From Lota lota (Eukaryota > Chordata > Actinopteri > Gadiformes > Lotidae): a stretch of DNA of 64,000 bases. Position 1 is the first letter of the stretch; the number at the start of each line of letters is the position of its first letter. Below the pieces are notes generated by a model. That model had not been told where the DNA came from. It ran no database searches and worked only from the letters and a program-made list of their open reading frames with translations. Made by a program: the position numbers and the translations under genes. Location of the stretch: NCBI GenBank assembly GCA_026745465.1, contig JACYXH010000091.1:3388501-3452500 (forward strand), read 5' to 3'. This document shows positions 1-13,225 of this stretch, piece after piece.

Positions 1-540
1 GGAAGACATTTTTCATCTCTGAGATTCTGTCGGATAGCTCCCCCTCTCCAGTAGGGAGGGATTCCCTGTGATTATGTACAAATCTTTACACACAATTCCA
101 ATTTCACAAACCCAATTGAATAAGGGATTCTTTAATCTCGCCTTCCGGGTGACCTTGGTTCTAAAGTAGAACTTTAGATAAACAGCCGCCAAGCTGAGGG
201 GAGATGGCAGCCATGATTGTGTAGTATGCTTAGAGGTGTAGAACGAAAATGTCTGCAGAAGTCAACTCAATGGTCACAGAATGCGACACTCCATTTGAAT
301 TCTTCACAACATATTTGTTATTAAATAAATGTATATGTTCTGTGCAATTATATGTTGGTCATTGAGAATGCTAAAGGGGTTTTGTGTTATAAGCCATCCT
401 ATTGATTTTCATCGCTAAGTCTTTGTACTGGGATAGCTTCTACATGACTTTCACAGAGGTGTTTTCACCAATTAGGTACTTGGGTGTTATTGATGTTTTT
501 CATTTTAATAATTGTTAATGTAGCAATGGGAATGTGTGCG

Positions 541-542
<2 letters not shown>
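1..542. other. Non-coding stretch, nothing recognised
   Basis: AT-rich sequence with no open frame resembling a known protein, no RNA gene and no terminal repeat that I can recognise. Confidence 0.5.

Positions 543-606
<64 letters not shown>
543..606. repeat. (TG)n microsatellite, about 32 units
   Basis: An uninterrupted TG run. The minus-strand reading frame across it gives only His/Thr repeats and is not a gene. Confidence 0.97.
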
Positions 607-607
<1 letters not shown>

Positions 608-2530
608 ATTTTGCATAGGCACCTTTCCATTGCAGGGATTTGAGCGTGTTTGTAGAAAGTTAATTTGACACACAAATGTGCCAGTCCCCAAAGTCAAACA
701 TGCTGCAAAACCACTGTTCCTCCTCTGTGTACAGGTTTGCTTCTGGCGCTGATGTTTACCAGATTTAAACAACTTTGATGGTGAACTTTTAAAATATCAC
801 GCTAAACTATAATCTCTCTCTACAAGGCAAATGACGCTACAGCAAGGCAGACAGACACCACTCAGCAAGTCGACACCGACTGGCCAGTCTAACCGATGAA
901 GACTTGTGGTTCGACTGGTAGTAGTGATGCCAGAGGGAAGTACTCATGTGTCGGGCAATAGTGACACAAATGGTATAGTCTACAGATTGACCCAGTTTTT
1001 AGTATTTCGATTTTAGCCATTAGATTGGGTTTAAAAATGTCATCACTTTTCATTTTAGTGTTTGGTCAGTGGTTCTTTAAACAAAATTGTCCTATCTGGG
1101 TAGGGGTACAATTAATATGTAATAGTAATAGTGTAATAGTAACAAGTAATAGTGGTGTAATTTTTTTTAAAGCTGCCGTGAAATGTATTGCATGTGAGCA
1201 TTGTCTCACTAAAATCATCATCAGTCTGGAGTTCTGTAAGCCGATGTCTTCAATTTATATTTGTAATCAAGTGTGCTCTATAGACTAGAGCACAATTTAG
1301 GAGGGGGCAGTAAAAACAGCATTATAAACTGGACCAATGAGTTCGTTTTTCAATAAGGAGAATAAAACACATTTATAGTTCTGTTTTCAATTTTGCCAAT
1401 AAAAATTGTTCCATGGAGCTATTATTCTGACATTTTTCACAATTTGTATCTTGTTGCTGTGAAAGAGGGCTGCTTTCTTTGGTTATTTTAATGTTGATGA
1501 AGCAGAGCCCTGCTGGTTCACATTTTGCCAGGGGTTTGGTCAGTTTTAGCAGCTTTATATCATACATTAAAGACACAGGGGGATAAAATAGTATGCAATG
1601 TATGTGTGTTGTATGGAGTTTAATTTACGACTGAAATTATGACACAATTTGACTTAAATTTCCTGTACCTATTATTTGTTAGTGCTGGTTGTCTCTTCTA
1701 ATTGATTTCATGTTTCAAACATGAAGCTATGGTCAATATTAGCTTGTGGTCGGTTGTGGTGTAGTGTTCGCATGCTCAATGGTCTGGAACATCTGGATCA
1801 TGGCCAGGCACAACAGGACCACACATATTAAAGTAACTCGGATTTCTTATTGTCAATATAATGCATATCACAACTCAAGCAAGATAGATTGAATTATGCT
1901 AATTTAAAAGTAATTAAATGATCTATTTATCTCACTAGATGGGTGAGAAATCAATTGTGCCATATACAACTGTGAGGCATGGTAGAGACATTGTTCACAT
2001 CAGGTGGGTGGAAAAACATGCTTGTTATTTGTTATGGTTTTTTTCATCAATCATTCAATCAATTTTTTTTTCATCAATCACCTGATTGGTGACATCTGAT
2101 GTCACCTGATTGTCACCTGATTGGACCTGTTAGGTCAGTGTGCAATTTTTCCACGTCTGATTCCCACAACGAAGACTTCTGATCCCCCATTTTACGCCCC
2201 TTTCAAACTTGACTTCATTGGAGATCACTATTTCACAGAGTGTCACAACTGCTTTTGTATTTTTGCTTTGAACAATTCATTGATATTCCTATTTGTTCCT
2301 ATTTTCGTATTGTTTTGCATTATTTAGAATGTATAATAAAGTATATTGATATGTGTTTTAGTAGGTAGCCTAACGTAAGTTATAGTGAATAACTAACGTT
2401 AGTGATTGCTCAGCAGAAAGTAACGTTAGTTCAGGAGCCATTTTTCTACCATTATCAATTAATTGTATTTATTTTATATTAACACTGAGTATTTTCAGAT
2501 AGTCTTTATTTATATTTTATGCTTTCTAAA
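607..2530. other. Non-coding stretch, nothing recognised
   Basis: No coding similarity seen. Near 2080-2130 there are three close copies of a CACCTGATTG word, one arranged as a small palindrome around GGTGACATC. Near 2390-2402 lies the 12-bp palindrome ACTAACGTTAGT. Confidence 0.45.
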
Positions 2531-5064
2531 ATGCCTAGCTTTGCCATTGTGCTTTTCTTGACTGAGGTAGCAGAACTAATGTTCTGTTGTTCCGACTGAC
2601 AGTGGTGGCGTCAGTGGATGTAAGTGCTTGGCTTGCCGGAGGACACAGATAGCAACATCCTGCTAGTATGTGCCATTCACTTATCCCCAGACAGCTTCTA
2701 CGATGAGGTGCAATCAGGATATAGTCGCAGTATTTGCCTGGAATCTCCTGCGGTTCCAAGACCTGTAGAAGGTCAACCGGCGAGTGTAGAAATCGATTGT
2801 GAAATTGCTATTTAAATTGCCTTGAAACGTTAGCGTATAAACTAAGTCAACTAATGTGTCATTAATATGTGCGCTACAAGATCAAAATCTTTAGAGAAAT
2901 TGCGACATCAAAAAAGAGTTGATGTCGAGTGCCACTCGGAGCCCAGTCTCAATGACCCTCAGCGCCAGACATCGGTTGGCTTACAGAATGCCTCCACACA
3001 GGCCAACAAAAAAGCCCCCAAGAAGAAGCAAAGGTGTGTAAAGCTAATATCGAGATTATACTAACTTCAATAGCTTTTAGTTGAATAAACTTCACATATG
3101 AGGCATTGTTTTCGCTTACTTGAAATTCCCTTGTTCTTCTTACTCTGATTGTGCAGACTCGTGCCTTCTAATACATATGTTTTGATGGCATGACAAGCTT
3201 AACAACTGAAACAGAAAGAATGCTTAGCACGTATGCAAGATAATATCTATGTATGTGTTATCTACAAATATATCAAATTGCATGTCTGAATTGCATTTGA
3301 CAACATTAATTTTGCATTTCACTACAAAGTAAACTCGCCCAAATTTGCAGACAATTCCCATGCACCCATTTATATGGACAGTACATAGTGTCAACATAAT
3401 GCAATTTACCTTTCCCAATCCCTATTCACAGCTATTCAGGCTAAATGTCAAGCCCATAAGAGGAGTGTTTCATGTGAGACCACCTCTCTGGACCCACTCC
3501 CTGAGATCACAGTGTCCACTTCCATACCTGTAAAAAAGTCCAGATGTGATACCTCACTCAGATGACTCAAGCTACCAACCTGATGTGACAGATCATACCG
3601 TTCCTGCTGACAGGTATATTTTCCAACTGTTACTTTTGTTATAAGGAGTATCCCATGGTCTTTTGATTAGTCAAAAGTTGGGTTCCTGTTCAGATTGTAC
3701 TCAATCTTCTATGCCCTGTCTTATTTCAAAGTAAGAATTTGTTCCAAAATGTAAATTTTTTATGTTGCTAGCATTTACTTGGCAGAGACGCTAAAATCAT
3801 ACACATTTTCACTATAATGCGGTTGCTTCCTGTCTTTGTTAGTCATGTATTTGTCTTGGTGCCTTGCTGTGAACTACACCCAGAAAGGAAATGGTTGTGG
3901 TTGTGAATACTTGCTCCTGAGTGACCTGGTTGAGACCATAACTGGACTCCTGGCAACCCCAACTGAAAGGCTACCAGCTTACTCACTACTAGCCACCACC
4001 TCTACCACCCCATAGACTCATTACTCATTTTCTAACAATTACATTTTACTTGAACTCTGTTATGCTACAACTGTTTAGTGGTCTGCCCATTATAGCATCA
4101 ATTGCACTCCTACCATCCCTGGAGCAGGGATCCTTCTTTCTGCGTTCCTTGCTAAATACACTGGTATGTTTTTTTTTTTCAGTTCCTCCATTGAGACACC
4201 TCCTCATATGTCAAATAAATTCTTAGTGTACGAGGACAACCTGATGGAGCTGTTCCAGTGATGCCCAGTTTGCACCAGGAGTTGCGTGGTCACCCCCAGG
4301 ACTGTGGGAACTCTTCTCCACATTGACCAGGACTGCAATCACTGCAACTACACTCTCAATTGGAGCCAGCCAGCCTTATGTCAAACATTTCCCTGCTGGT
4401 AACCTTCAGTTGTCAGCGGCTGTGCTCTTCACTGGATCGTCCTTTATGGAGGTCCAGAAGGTGGGGTTAAGTAAAGTTCTTCTTTTTTGCAGAATCTATC
4501 ATCTCACCAATGTGTGCAACCCATTAATATCACATTACTTTCAGATCTCACGCAGGCAAGGGAATTTATCTTGCACCTTGTTACGACTATTGTTGAATAT
4601 ACTTTGACATCCTCTCTAGTTCCTGAAGGCCTTCATTCTGCTGGTCATAAGCACATCCCTATACCACAAATGCTCCGTAAAAATATATTCATTCTACCAT
4701 CAACTGGCAGTGGACAAAGGAGCAGACGGATGTCTTTCAGACCACAAAAGCCAGTGGAGAGGTGGTATAAATATATGATATGAGAGCTGACACACCAGGT
4801 TACCTGCTAATGTTGTTCGAATTACATTTTATCCATGGGAAAATAATGTTATATACATTATATTCACACTGTGGTTCTGGAAATCATTGCTTTTGCTATT
4901 TTCTGTCAGTGCCACAAAATGTGTTTTTTAGCAGGTAATTATGATACATTTGTGGCAGCAGGCCATGACATGTACTTTCACTTAAACGTCCCTGTGCTAA
5001 GTTTGGCAGTTACACTGTGATGGAGCTCAAGGCCAATACAATTCTTGACATCCAACTCGTCCAG
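2531..5064 (+). pseudogene. Decayed THAP-domain transposon gene
   Basis: Remains of a DNA-transposon protein beginning with a THAP zinc finger (a C2CH DNA-binding domain). A possible start at 2531 reads MPSF, as many THAP proteins begin. At 2620-2765 the frame shows LGLPEDTD, then VCAIHLSPDSF and a closing AVPRP, the usual end of a THAP domain; its N-terminal half is shortened and has stops. Later coding-like blocks lie at 2865-3033, 3432-3613, 4183-4460 and 4975-5064. The fourth block has paired-cysteine CPVC, then CNHCNY and GNLQLSAAVLFTGSSF, typical of a family common in fish genomes. The last block reads GSYTVMELKANTILDIQLVQ. Splice-like signals flank several blocks: a poly-T tract with AG before 4183, GT after 3033, 3613 and 5064. 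Frameshifts and stops (for example TGA at 4259-4261, inside block four) show that it is dead. Kolobok-type elements are the likely source, but the exact superfamily is inferred. Confidence 0.7.
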
Positions 5065-5346
5065 GTAGGCCTAAGGAAAATTGAATTTAAATGTGATGTG
5101 TTGGTTGCTTGTGAAAATGATGCCTGTTGCAATGACACACCCATCAACGACCCGACCTGAAACACCCTGTTTCCGGTGTGCCACTGTATACAGTTATGAC
5201 ACACACAAATTATATCCACACAAATTATTTGTCATATCCATTCTTAACTCCAACAAACCATGTCACTCTGAGACCAACACTCGACAAATTAGCTGTCAAA
5301 GAACATCAATAACAAACTTCACTTGTTTTAGAAATTACAACCACAA

Positions 5347-5393
5347 ATCACAATAATAATGATAATAATAATAATAATTATCATTATTATTAT
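5347..5393. repeat. AAT/ATT inverted trinucleotide repeat
   Basis: An AAT-rich run turns into its own complement (ATT) through a central GATAAT...ATTATC core, so the stretch can fold on itself. Just downstream, 5396-5440 resembles a tail sequence common to dispersed fish repeats (ATTTATATAGGGCTTTTCTA). Confidence 0.75.
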
Positions 5394-5440
5394 TAAGTAA
5401 CTGCATTTATATAGGGCTTTTCTAAGACACCCAAACATCC

Positions 5441-6094
5441 CATTTATGCTGTGCTCTAGCTTTATTCCTATTACAAATCCCTGAGAGGCAGCATGAATAT
5501 TGTCTTGTTTGTATGACTTATTCTACATGTATGATTAATAATGTAATTTGTAAGACTAAACCTTGTTCGTACATCTTAATGTCATATGGGTACGACTTAA
5601 TTATGTCATCCATCAAATGTATTAATCCATCTGGATTACTTATTATTTTGATCCTACGACTTATAAAATATATATAAAATATATTTCACTTCGTAATCAT
5701 TCATGTTGCATAACGATCACGAGCTACACAGAGTACCAGGTAGTGTAGGTGTTATGATGCATGATGTTACGAGCTAATGATGCACCATTTGATTCTTAGG
5801 TCATTCCTCCCTTTTTTAAAGTTGGTTTAAATAAAAAACTGTTGTTCCATTGTTAACATTAAAGTGAGTGCTTTGTTGAACCTTATGTGGCTGAACCTTT
5901 GGTTTGATTCGATTTAAGTAAGTTCACATACTATAGCTCAGTTGATGCTCACCAGGATGGGATGTACACAACTACAAATATCAGCCGCATAAGATTTAAA
6001 TTATAAATATGTAATTATACTTTAACACACTTGACCATGTTCACCTAGTTATATTTAGCTGTTGTTTCTGTAAATCCTCTTTTTTTTATATATA
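5441..6094. other. AT-rich non-coding stretch
   Basis: No gene or clear element. It is rich in ATG/TACG-containing short words and TA runs only. Confidence 0.4.
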
Positions 6095-6167
6095 ATTTAT
6101 ATATAGACACTTTGATCTAAAGTGACTTACAGTGAATGAAGATACAGGTAGTGTGTCTTTATCACAG

Positions 6168-6290
6168 AGGTGTAACAGTAGGTGCGGACACAGGTGTAAC
6201 TCATGTTGTTAATTATGGGCACTGGCATGCCTACAGACCCATAATTAACTTAATGAGCTACACCTGCGTTTTCCCTACTATTACGCCTAG
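6168..6290. repeat. Imperfect foldback within the SINE
   Basis: Arms at about 6168-6219 and 6238-6290 are inverted copies of each other. The inner 12 bp are perfect (GTTAATTATGGG with CCCATAATTAAC) and similarity decays outward through GTGTAACTCAT and GTAACAGTAGG. The loop is about 18 nt. It may be a small foldback element inserted in the SINE body. Confidence 0.65.
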
Positions 6291-6321
6291 TAATAAAGTA
6301 ATAAAGGCATATTAAGTAGCA

Positions 6322-6358
6322 GGTAGGTATTGCATCTTGCTCAGATGCAATACCTACC
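6322..6358. repeat. Perfect 16-bp hairpin
   Basis: GGTAGGTATTGCATCT, a 5-nt loop TGCTC, then the exact reverse complement. It lies between the larger foldback and the SINE head. The stem is too short for a typical microRNA precursor. Confidence 0.85.
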
Positions 6359-9300
6359 CATAGACTACAGGAACATTGCAGAGCTTGGGGACTGAACCCA
6401 GTATATTTTGGCTGTAAGCTGACATCCTTAGCCACTACACTATCCCACTTATTATACAATTTGAATCTCGGGATGGTCATGAAGTGAATATATGTTGTTA
6501 TTAATATATATTTGGGTATTATATAGATTTTTTATATACATTTCCCGAACCACTGAGAAACGCATAATTCGAGGGAAATTGAAAGAGCTCCTGCCATATT
6601 ATATTTACCATAGCATTTTCATAGAATACAGTCATATCCAAATAAAGATCTTTCCTATCTTCATACAGTTATTAAAGAACTGTATGCATAGTCGTTCATT
6701 GTTATTGCATATTGCAGCAGTGCCATAACAATTTCCTGATGAGAACTGTAACCAATTTTATCTCGTCCAAGACAGTGGATATTTCTTCCAAGTCATCCAG
6801 ATGATGTAAGAAGTCGTTCAGATAAGATAAACTTCACATTTTTTCAGCTCAGGCGCAGAAATCACTTTTAAGGTTGTCTCTCAGGGCTTATACATACATA
6901 TACTGAAACATAGTATATAATATTTCCATCTTTCTTATTTATTATATTACGTTATATTCTATATAATATTATTATTGAAAAACGTTATTATTTCTCCTCT
7001 AACTGTCAAATGCCTTGTGTTTTACCTCCCTTTGTCCATCTTTTTTTCTCTGTTGCTGATCACTTTTTATATTTCTCTTTCTCCTTTCTTTAGTTTCTTT
7101 CATCGAGTATAATCCTTAAGTAAAAGCTACCTGAAAGATTACATTTCTAGGTTTATTTATTGGACTGGGCATGCCCCGCTTCTACTAACTCTAATGGTAT
7201 TTGCACTCCTATTCATTCTGGCGGTCTGCCACTATTCAGTTGACTTTCATTCATCAAAGGGCCCACTGCGCAGACTGCACACACTGAGCAATCTGTCCTT
7301 TTTGTGACCCAAATATCGTGGTGGCCGGTACTTTTTATAACAGTTTATTAGGCTGTATGCAAAGATACCAAGTCTTTCGTTTAGATGACTTCACAAAATA
7401 CTTTTGAGTTAGCAAAAAGGCCTACGGTACTGTACATCGCTGATTTGATGGGGATTCTTCTGTAGATAAAATACAGGTAGCAAAGGAGGTGTGAGTGTAG
7501 CGAGATACAATAGCTCTTTGTATTACCTGAGGTTGCACTTTATTCATCTTCTGGGGGAAATTAGGTCTTGCAAAAAGAAATAGAAACAAAAGATGGTTGG
7601 GATTAAAAGTTTTCAAACAAAATGTATCATTTTTTCATTGTGTCTGAGTTTTACATACAGCACAACATAGGCACTAATAGTAGATATATTGCAGCACATG
7701 CATTTTCTTTTATAAAAAAACATACGCTTTTAAATATTTTAAAAGAGAAGCAGCAATTTCTTTGATTTGTGAAGTGATTAGAAGACGCTGCTCAGACACG
7801 CAATGAGACTGCACAGCTAAACTGTAAGACACGGCCCCTTATCATCGTACAGTGCGCTACCCAAACAGTTAGCACAAGACGGATAGCAGTAGTTATCCAG
7901 AAACGCTCAAATAAGTCTCTGACTTCCTTGGAAAATAGAATACAAGCCGCATAATGGGGTGCTGTTGAAGAGGTGGGAACAGGGAGCCCTGGGACAAAGT
8001 GTGTATATCGGGGGAGAGCATCTACTTGCTTGGTGTTTTCATGAAAACCTGCCAAACCTTCAGTTTAATACAAATGATGAATTTTCATATGTGGGCCCCT
8101 AACAAGGATAGATAAAAGGGTTATTATGGCCATGAATGAAATTATGATCGCTTCCATACAATCTTTTTCTCTTCTGGTTGGACCTCCCTGTTATCCGCTA
8201 TAGCTCTGTTCTGGTGTCAATAACAGCACCCAGACCTAATTTGAAGATGGAACAACGACCTAGAAAAGAAATAAAACGGTGATCAAAAAAGTTGGTGATC
8301 ACAAAAGAAAGTTTCTCTCTGGATGTAGCCCAATATTGTACTCCGATAGCAATTACAGTGATCGCTGTAGGGTTAACATCCATCCGGAGACAAACACAAA
8401 ATCATGGCCAGCTCTTACTAAGAAATAGAAGTGACTTGGCATGGTTTCAGTATATGGCGGCTACCATCAGTGTATGGTCTAAGAAAGACGATTTAACACA
8501 TTTTGCAGGTCTGCAAGTGTTGCAACATTTGGAACTTAATAGAACTGAACAACACAATAAACTATTTTACCCATTCACTCTTATGATGATGTTGAGGATG
8601 ATGATCTATTATGTTGTTTTTAAATTACTTTTTGCTCTTGATGTAAACTAAAGATTGGAAAAAGTAACGTTAAAATGATTTATACCAATACTGCAATCTG
8701 TTTCCAAAATAAGTTGACGTTTATTCGAGCCATTTCATTATGTTGGCAGTTATTCAACATCTATTTGCAATAATTGCATTACCTAATAAAAAAAAAGGAT
8801 TTTTCTAAAACACACAATTATTTAAGGTGGAATTGTGAACGAATCAAGGCATGTCGCTGGCAAAATATGATTGCCATAATTTTCACTCTGCCAAGATTAA
8901 TTTTCTTTGTTATGGTTCATAGCCCCAGCTATCAGCAACCCAGAGGGCACATCAGTTAAAAGCGTTTTACACAAGAGCTCCGTCTAAATCAATAATGTAC
9001 ATTGTGATGTAAATGAACCTGTGGGCCTCGACTTTTCAGTTGAATGAGTGAGAGTTCAGACAGTTACGAGTTATGTGATGGACCCTTTAGAATGGTGACT
9101 CATAATTTCACACCTCAATGAGCATTACCTGCAGCACTGATATAAAAAAAGAAAGAAGAAAAGTCTCTAACAGGTCCAAACTCAATCTCCAGACAACCAT
9201 TGTAGAGCAAGGACACGGGTCGCTTAAATCCTGAGGCTCACACCAAGAGTTTCAAGCCTTCAAGGGCAGACCCTTTTTGTTGCATGTGGTATCACAGGAT

Positions 9301-9416
9301 TTTCTTCCAATACCTCATTGACTAATAATTACGTGCCACCTCCATGGCCAGTACATTTCCGCAGTTGACACAACTGGCCACTATCTATCCAGTTCGAAAA
9401 AAACAATAGACTGCCT

Positions 9417-9445
9417 TGTATCATGAGCTTACAGGTCATGATACA
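9417..9445. repeat. Perfect 10-bp hairpin
   Basis: TGTATCATGA, a 9-nt loop, then TCATGATACA. No adjoining motif suggests a role. Confidence 0.8.
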
Positions 9446-10590
9446 GCTGCGTTCATGTGGCTGAACTAACTAATTATTTTTGGTTTCAGGAGAAAACAAG
9501 CTACCCGACGAAGCAGCCAACAAGGCCGTGATTGATTAAGTTATAAACCTGCAATTCATAACACTGCAACTTGGTGGGATAAATGTGTTACGACTATGCA
9601 GGATCTGTGGGCTCAGCAGTACATTTTAACTAGCCACAGAGGTGGTGATATCTATCGCGGGATGATGAATGGTTACCTGAACCCTCTGGGCACCTTCCCC
9701 CCTCTCATGTTTGGGACATAAAGACCATGATATTCACACACGTAAATGAAATTGTCACTATATAATTATACTATGTCTTTAGCAGAGGACAGTTCTTTAT
9801 CAAATTCAGATAAAAAAATATATTAGATCAAATGCACAGGTAGCAACTCTTCACAAAATACTTTTGTGAGAATACTGAAATAACTATTAGGCTTTGTGAA
9901 TAAATAAAGTTCACTCAGAATGGGGAATAAAACAAAGCCCAAAATCTGTTATTGTTTTTGGTTTCATGTTTTGTGGTTGTTGTTGTTGTTATGTATTCCC
10001 AATGCTCACTGGTCACTTAAGGCGAGCACACTGAATTGGTATGAAAGTTAAATCAACTCATACCCTCAGTATAGCATGCACAGCGATAAAGTGACTTAAT
10101 AGCATAACACTATGTTCTATATTAATTGACCCAGCCCATTGAGTTGAAACAGGGAATACAATTAACGGGACACATGTATTGATTTAAAAGGCTGCTGGAC
10201 ATTTTTTTATTTGTATTCATGCTACGTTGAACACCGGCCAAGTGGGCATCCATCTCTGTTGACAGACGACGATGATGGCCAGAAAAAAAGGGTATATTTT
10301 ATGAGAAGGGTGCCTGGACCTTTTTAAAGTCATATCACTCAATGTGGTCACTCAACGCTTGGTCCAATATTGGACCATGCATGTTTGTCCCTAATAGGGA
10401 ATACCAAGAATGGCCTCCAGAATGACGCTCTTCATAATAAGTGGGTCATACACATCTTCGCTGTCGGGCGCTAAATCCTTTATGTACAAAAGCTTTACTT
10501 TTCAAGAAGCCTGTTTTTAAAATATATATATATTTTAACATTGTCAGAGTTGGTATTATGTCTTTATAAAAAAAAGAATTGTACTTTTTT

Positions 10591-10621
10591 ACACGTCTCA
10601 ACAGCAAGTGTTGAGACGTGT
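10591..10621. repeat. Perfect 13-bp hairpin
   Basis: ACACGTCTCAACA, loop GCAAG, then TGTTGAGACGTGT. A T-rich run precedes it and TTT follows. It could be the end of a short foldback element; no known small RNA is recognised. Confidence 0.85.
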
Positions 10622-11880
10622 TTTGTCCATCATTGTTTAGAACAGCCGCATCTGAGGCAGTTAGTCCATCGCATTACATGGGACAGGTCAACTTACAGGT
10701 TACAAAGTTTACTGTAGCCACGTGTGTGCTCAGTTTTTCCTGTCGTTGAATACATTTGGCAAAATCTCTTGGAATAAAAGATGCAGTGCTATACTAAACT
10801 GCTCTCCCACCTACCAGGGTTTGCCTGCACTCTTCTCAATCCCCACATCTCAAATACATACATTTTTGCCTTTATAGACTTAATGTTTCTTGAGTAAAAA
10901 AAATACATACTTATTCAAACAACTAGTTCTTTATTCAGCCTTGCATTGCAGCTCTTGCATTGCAAAGGAGAGACAGTCGGCAAACAACTGCCTACTATTG
11001 CTGTGTATTCTTCTACTGTTGAGTGATGAGGAGATGGGGTGGAGCTATAAGGGTTTGGTCGACAGTTTGAGGATCCAATGGAGTACCTAGATATAATCAC
11101 AAGCGCTTGTAATGCTTTTCATTGGTCCCATCCCATTCACCCACAGACAGACATAATGGGTGACCATTAGCATGGATTAATATGCCTCTGTGAAAATGTA
11201 ACAAACATATTACTACTACAAATTCTGAAAAAGACAGAAATCAATGTAACTGTCTTTTTTTCCTTGTTTTCCTTTAAGACAATTATCCCTCAATACACTA
11301 TCTAAATGAAAAATATCTAGCCTGATATTTTCCATGTTAACAACTTCAAGAGTTGACTTAAATCAGTTACTAGAGGGCCTTTTCCCTCTCGAGTCCCCCC
11401 ACGCAATCTAATCCAAAAGCCCAGTCAAGCAAGACGGACGCATCTTGTCATCTCCTGAGAGGCAAGGGGTTTGATTGACCTAAAAACATCCCAAGCTAAT
11501 GTATTAGATGCACAGATGCAGGGAAGTATAAACTCAATTTGGTCCCTTTTAGAGGAAATTAAGTTCATAAAACATGTCTCTGGAGGAGCACCACGCTAGC
11601 CACATGACTTCCAAGAAAAACAGATGACACGGAGTACGAAAAGAGCAGGTACTATTATCGTCTCGACTGTAATAGGAACACAACGCTCGTGGTTGTAATG
11701 GAAGCGTGTTACACCCTATAATACCAATATAGTGTTACACTATACGCCGTTGACATCGCTGTTCCAATTATACATATTGGCTCTTCTAAAGACCCTCGTG
11801 CTAATAAGAGAGTGCATCCAAATCAATCGGCGTAGTGCGGCACATTGACTGGGCGAGGAAGAATGAGTGCATGTGGGATA

Positions 11881-12053
11881 GGGGGGGGGGGGGAGGTGCG
11901 AGACAAGCACATCCTAACACTGAAAGGGATGTTCAGAACTAAAAGCCACTGTCGTTCCTCGTTGGATGTGAAACACAGCGACACCGAATGAACGATACTG
12001 AATTGACTCTTGACATACTTTGGCAAACATCCCCCCCCCCCCCTCCCCCCCCA
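11881..12053. repeat. Facing poly-G and poly-C tracts
   Basis: G13 at 11881-11893 and C13-T-C8 at 12031-12052, about 140 bp apart and complementary in sense. The DNA between is non-coding. Confidence 0.9.
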
Positions 12054-12059
12054 CCCTCA

Positions 12060-13070
12060 GCCCTAATGGGCGATGGGATTCCAGTAAACTCCCCCAGCTT
12101 CTTCCCTACACCTCCCTGCACTCTTCCACTCTGGCTGTGAAGAGTCCATCCATTACCCCTGCACCTCATCGCTCTTTGCGCCTGACCCAGAAACCAGGTG
12201 GGAAAAAAATAAGAGCACAGTGCAGTGTGCGGCCATATTGGTCATTATTCTGGGTGAGCTAGTGAGGTGTGTTAGCTGGCAGCAACGATTGGCTTTTAGG
12301 CAAGGTGCCTGCACTGCCTCCTGTGTTATTGATGAGATTTAGATTATACCCGGGACCTGATGTTTTCTACTCACGGGTGGTTCCTGTTGGCGCTGAGTGA
12401 TGCTGAACCACTTCACGTCAGTGGGGTTCTACCACCGAGGGACGGGTTAGCACTTTACATTATTCAACACAAACTTTATTGGCTATTGAGCTGCTCTAAC
12501 GGAACAGTTGGTTTTCCATTTGTTTCTAAAAATGTGTTGGAACAAACCGGCAAGACAAAACCAAAAACATGAATCATGAAGTACTCAAACGAGAAAGATA
12601 GCGCCTTCCATTAAGGATAAATGTTAACCTGCCAAAGACTACATATAGTGTACACTCGTTATTGAGCTGTTGCTGTAGCATATGGTTGAAATGGATTCAT
12701 TCTCTTTTCATCCATCAAATTACCATAGTATTCACATTTATGGTGCAACGCATGTGTGAATGCAGAACCTGTCCATAAAAAAAAGTGATGGGCTTCTAAA
12801 TATTGTGTTTCGAAAGAAAAACTACAACTTTGTAACACCATGGGAAAATACATATCAAGCAGTATAGCCCAGAGCTTTCTCAACTATAGGACTGGATTTA
12901 ATGGCTCGCTTCCGCAGGATATAGAAATCAATATTAGCATTTACTATATCCGGCACAGGAAAGGAGATTAAAGATAATAGTAGTGGTCAATATAAATGGA
13001 TGGAAATAACCAATCCCTTAATTTAATGAACAACTATATGTTGCGGGTCCAAGGCCAACAAGAATTCCTC
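12060..13070. other. Non-coding stretch
   Basis: Nothing recognised in the short open frames here. Confidence 0.4.
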
Positions 13071-13225
13071 ACGCACACACACACACATACACACACACAC
13101 ACACAGACACACACACACAAATGCACACTGATTGATTACATAGGGGTCGGAATACACTCACATACAAACACACACTAGTCTATTCTACAGTGGGCTGAAA
13201 ACATAACACACACATACACACAGTC
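13071..13225. repeat. Interrupted (CA)n tracts
   Basis: A CA-rich run at about 13071-13118 with AT and AG interruptions, followed by shorter CA clusters up to about 13225. Confidence 0.9.

Larger units (their letters stand above)
6095..6455 (-). mobile_element. tRNA-derived SINE with LINE-like tail
   Basis: Read on the minus strand, the head carries a pol III A-box-like block (TAGTGTAGTGGCTAAGG, complement of about 6426-6442) and, about 45 nt on, a B-box-like GGTTCAGTCCCC (complement of 6388-6399). This spacing is normal for a tRNA-derived SINE promoter. The far end, near 6108-6135, reads ACTGTAAGTCACTTTAGATC on the minus strand, resembling the conserved 3' tail shared by fish SINEs and their partner LINEs. 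The body holds large foldbacks (see the hairpin entries), which may be a secondary insertion. I could not assign the SINE family. Confidence 0.6.
6460..11880. other. Long non-coding stretch without a recognised gene
   Basis: About 5.4 kb of mainly AT-rich DNA. Open frames (for example 8292-8651, 119 codons) show no domain, motif or composition that I can link to a protein family. Two clean hairpins are listed separately. Confidence 0.4.

Noticed and set aside
1740-1815. A-box-like GGTGTAGTG suggesting a second SINE
   Set aside because: No adequate B box at the expected distance and no tail sequence.
8292-8651. 119-codon frame, a possible gene
   Set aside because: Composition is AT-driven, there are no motifs and no splice or promoter context, and overlapping frames occur on the other strand.
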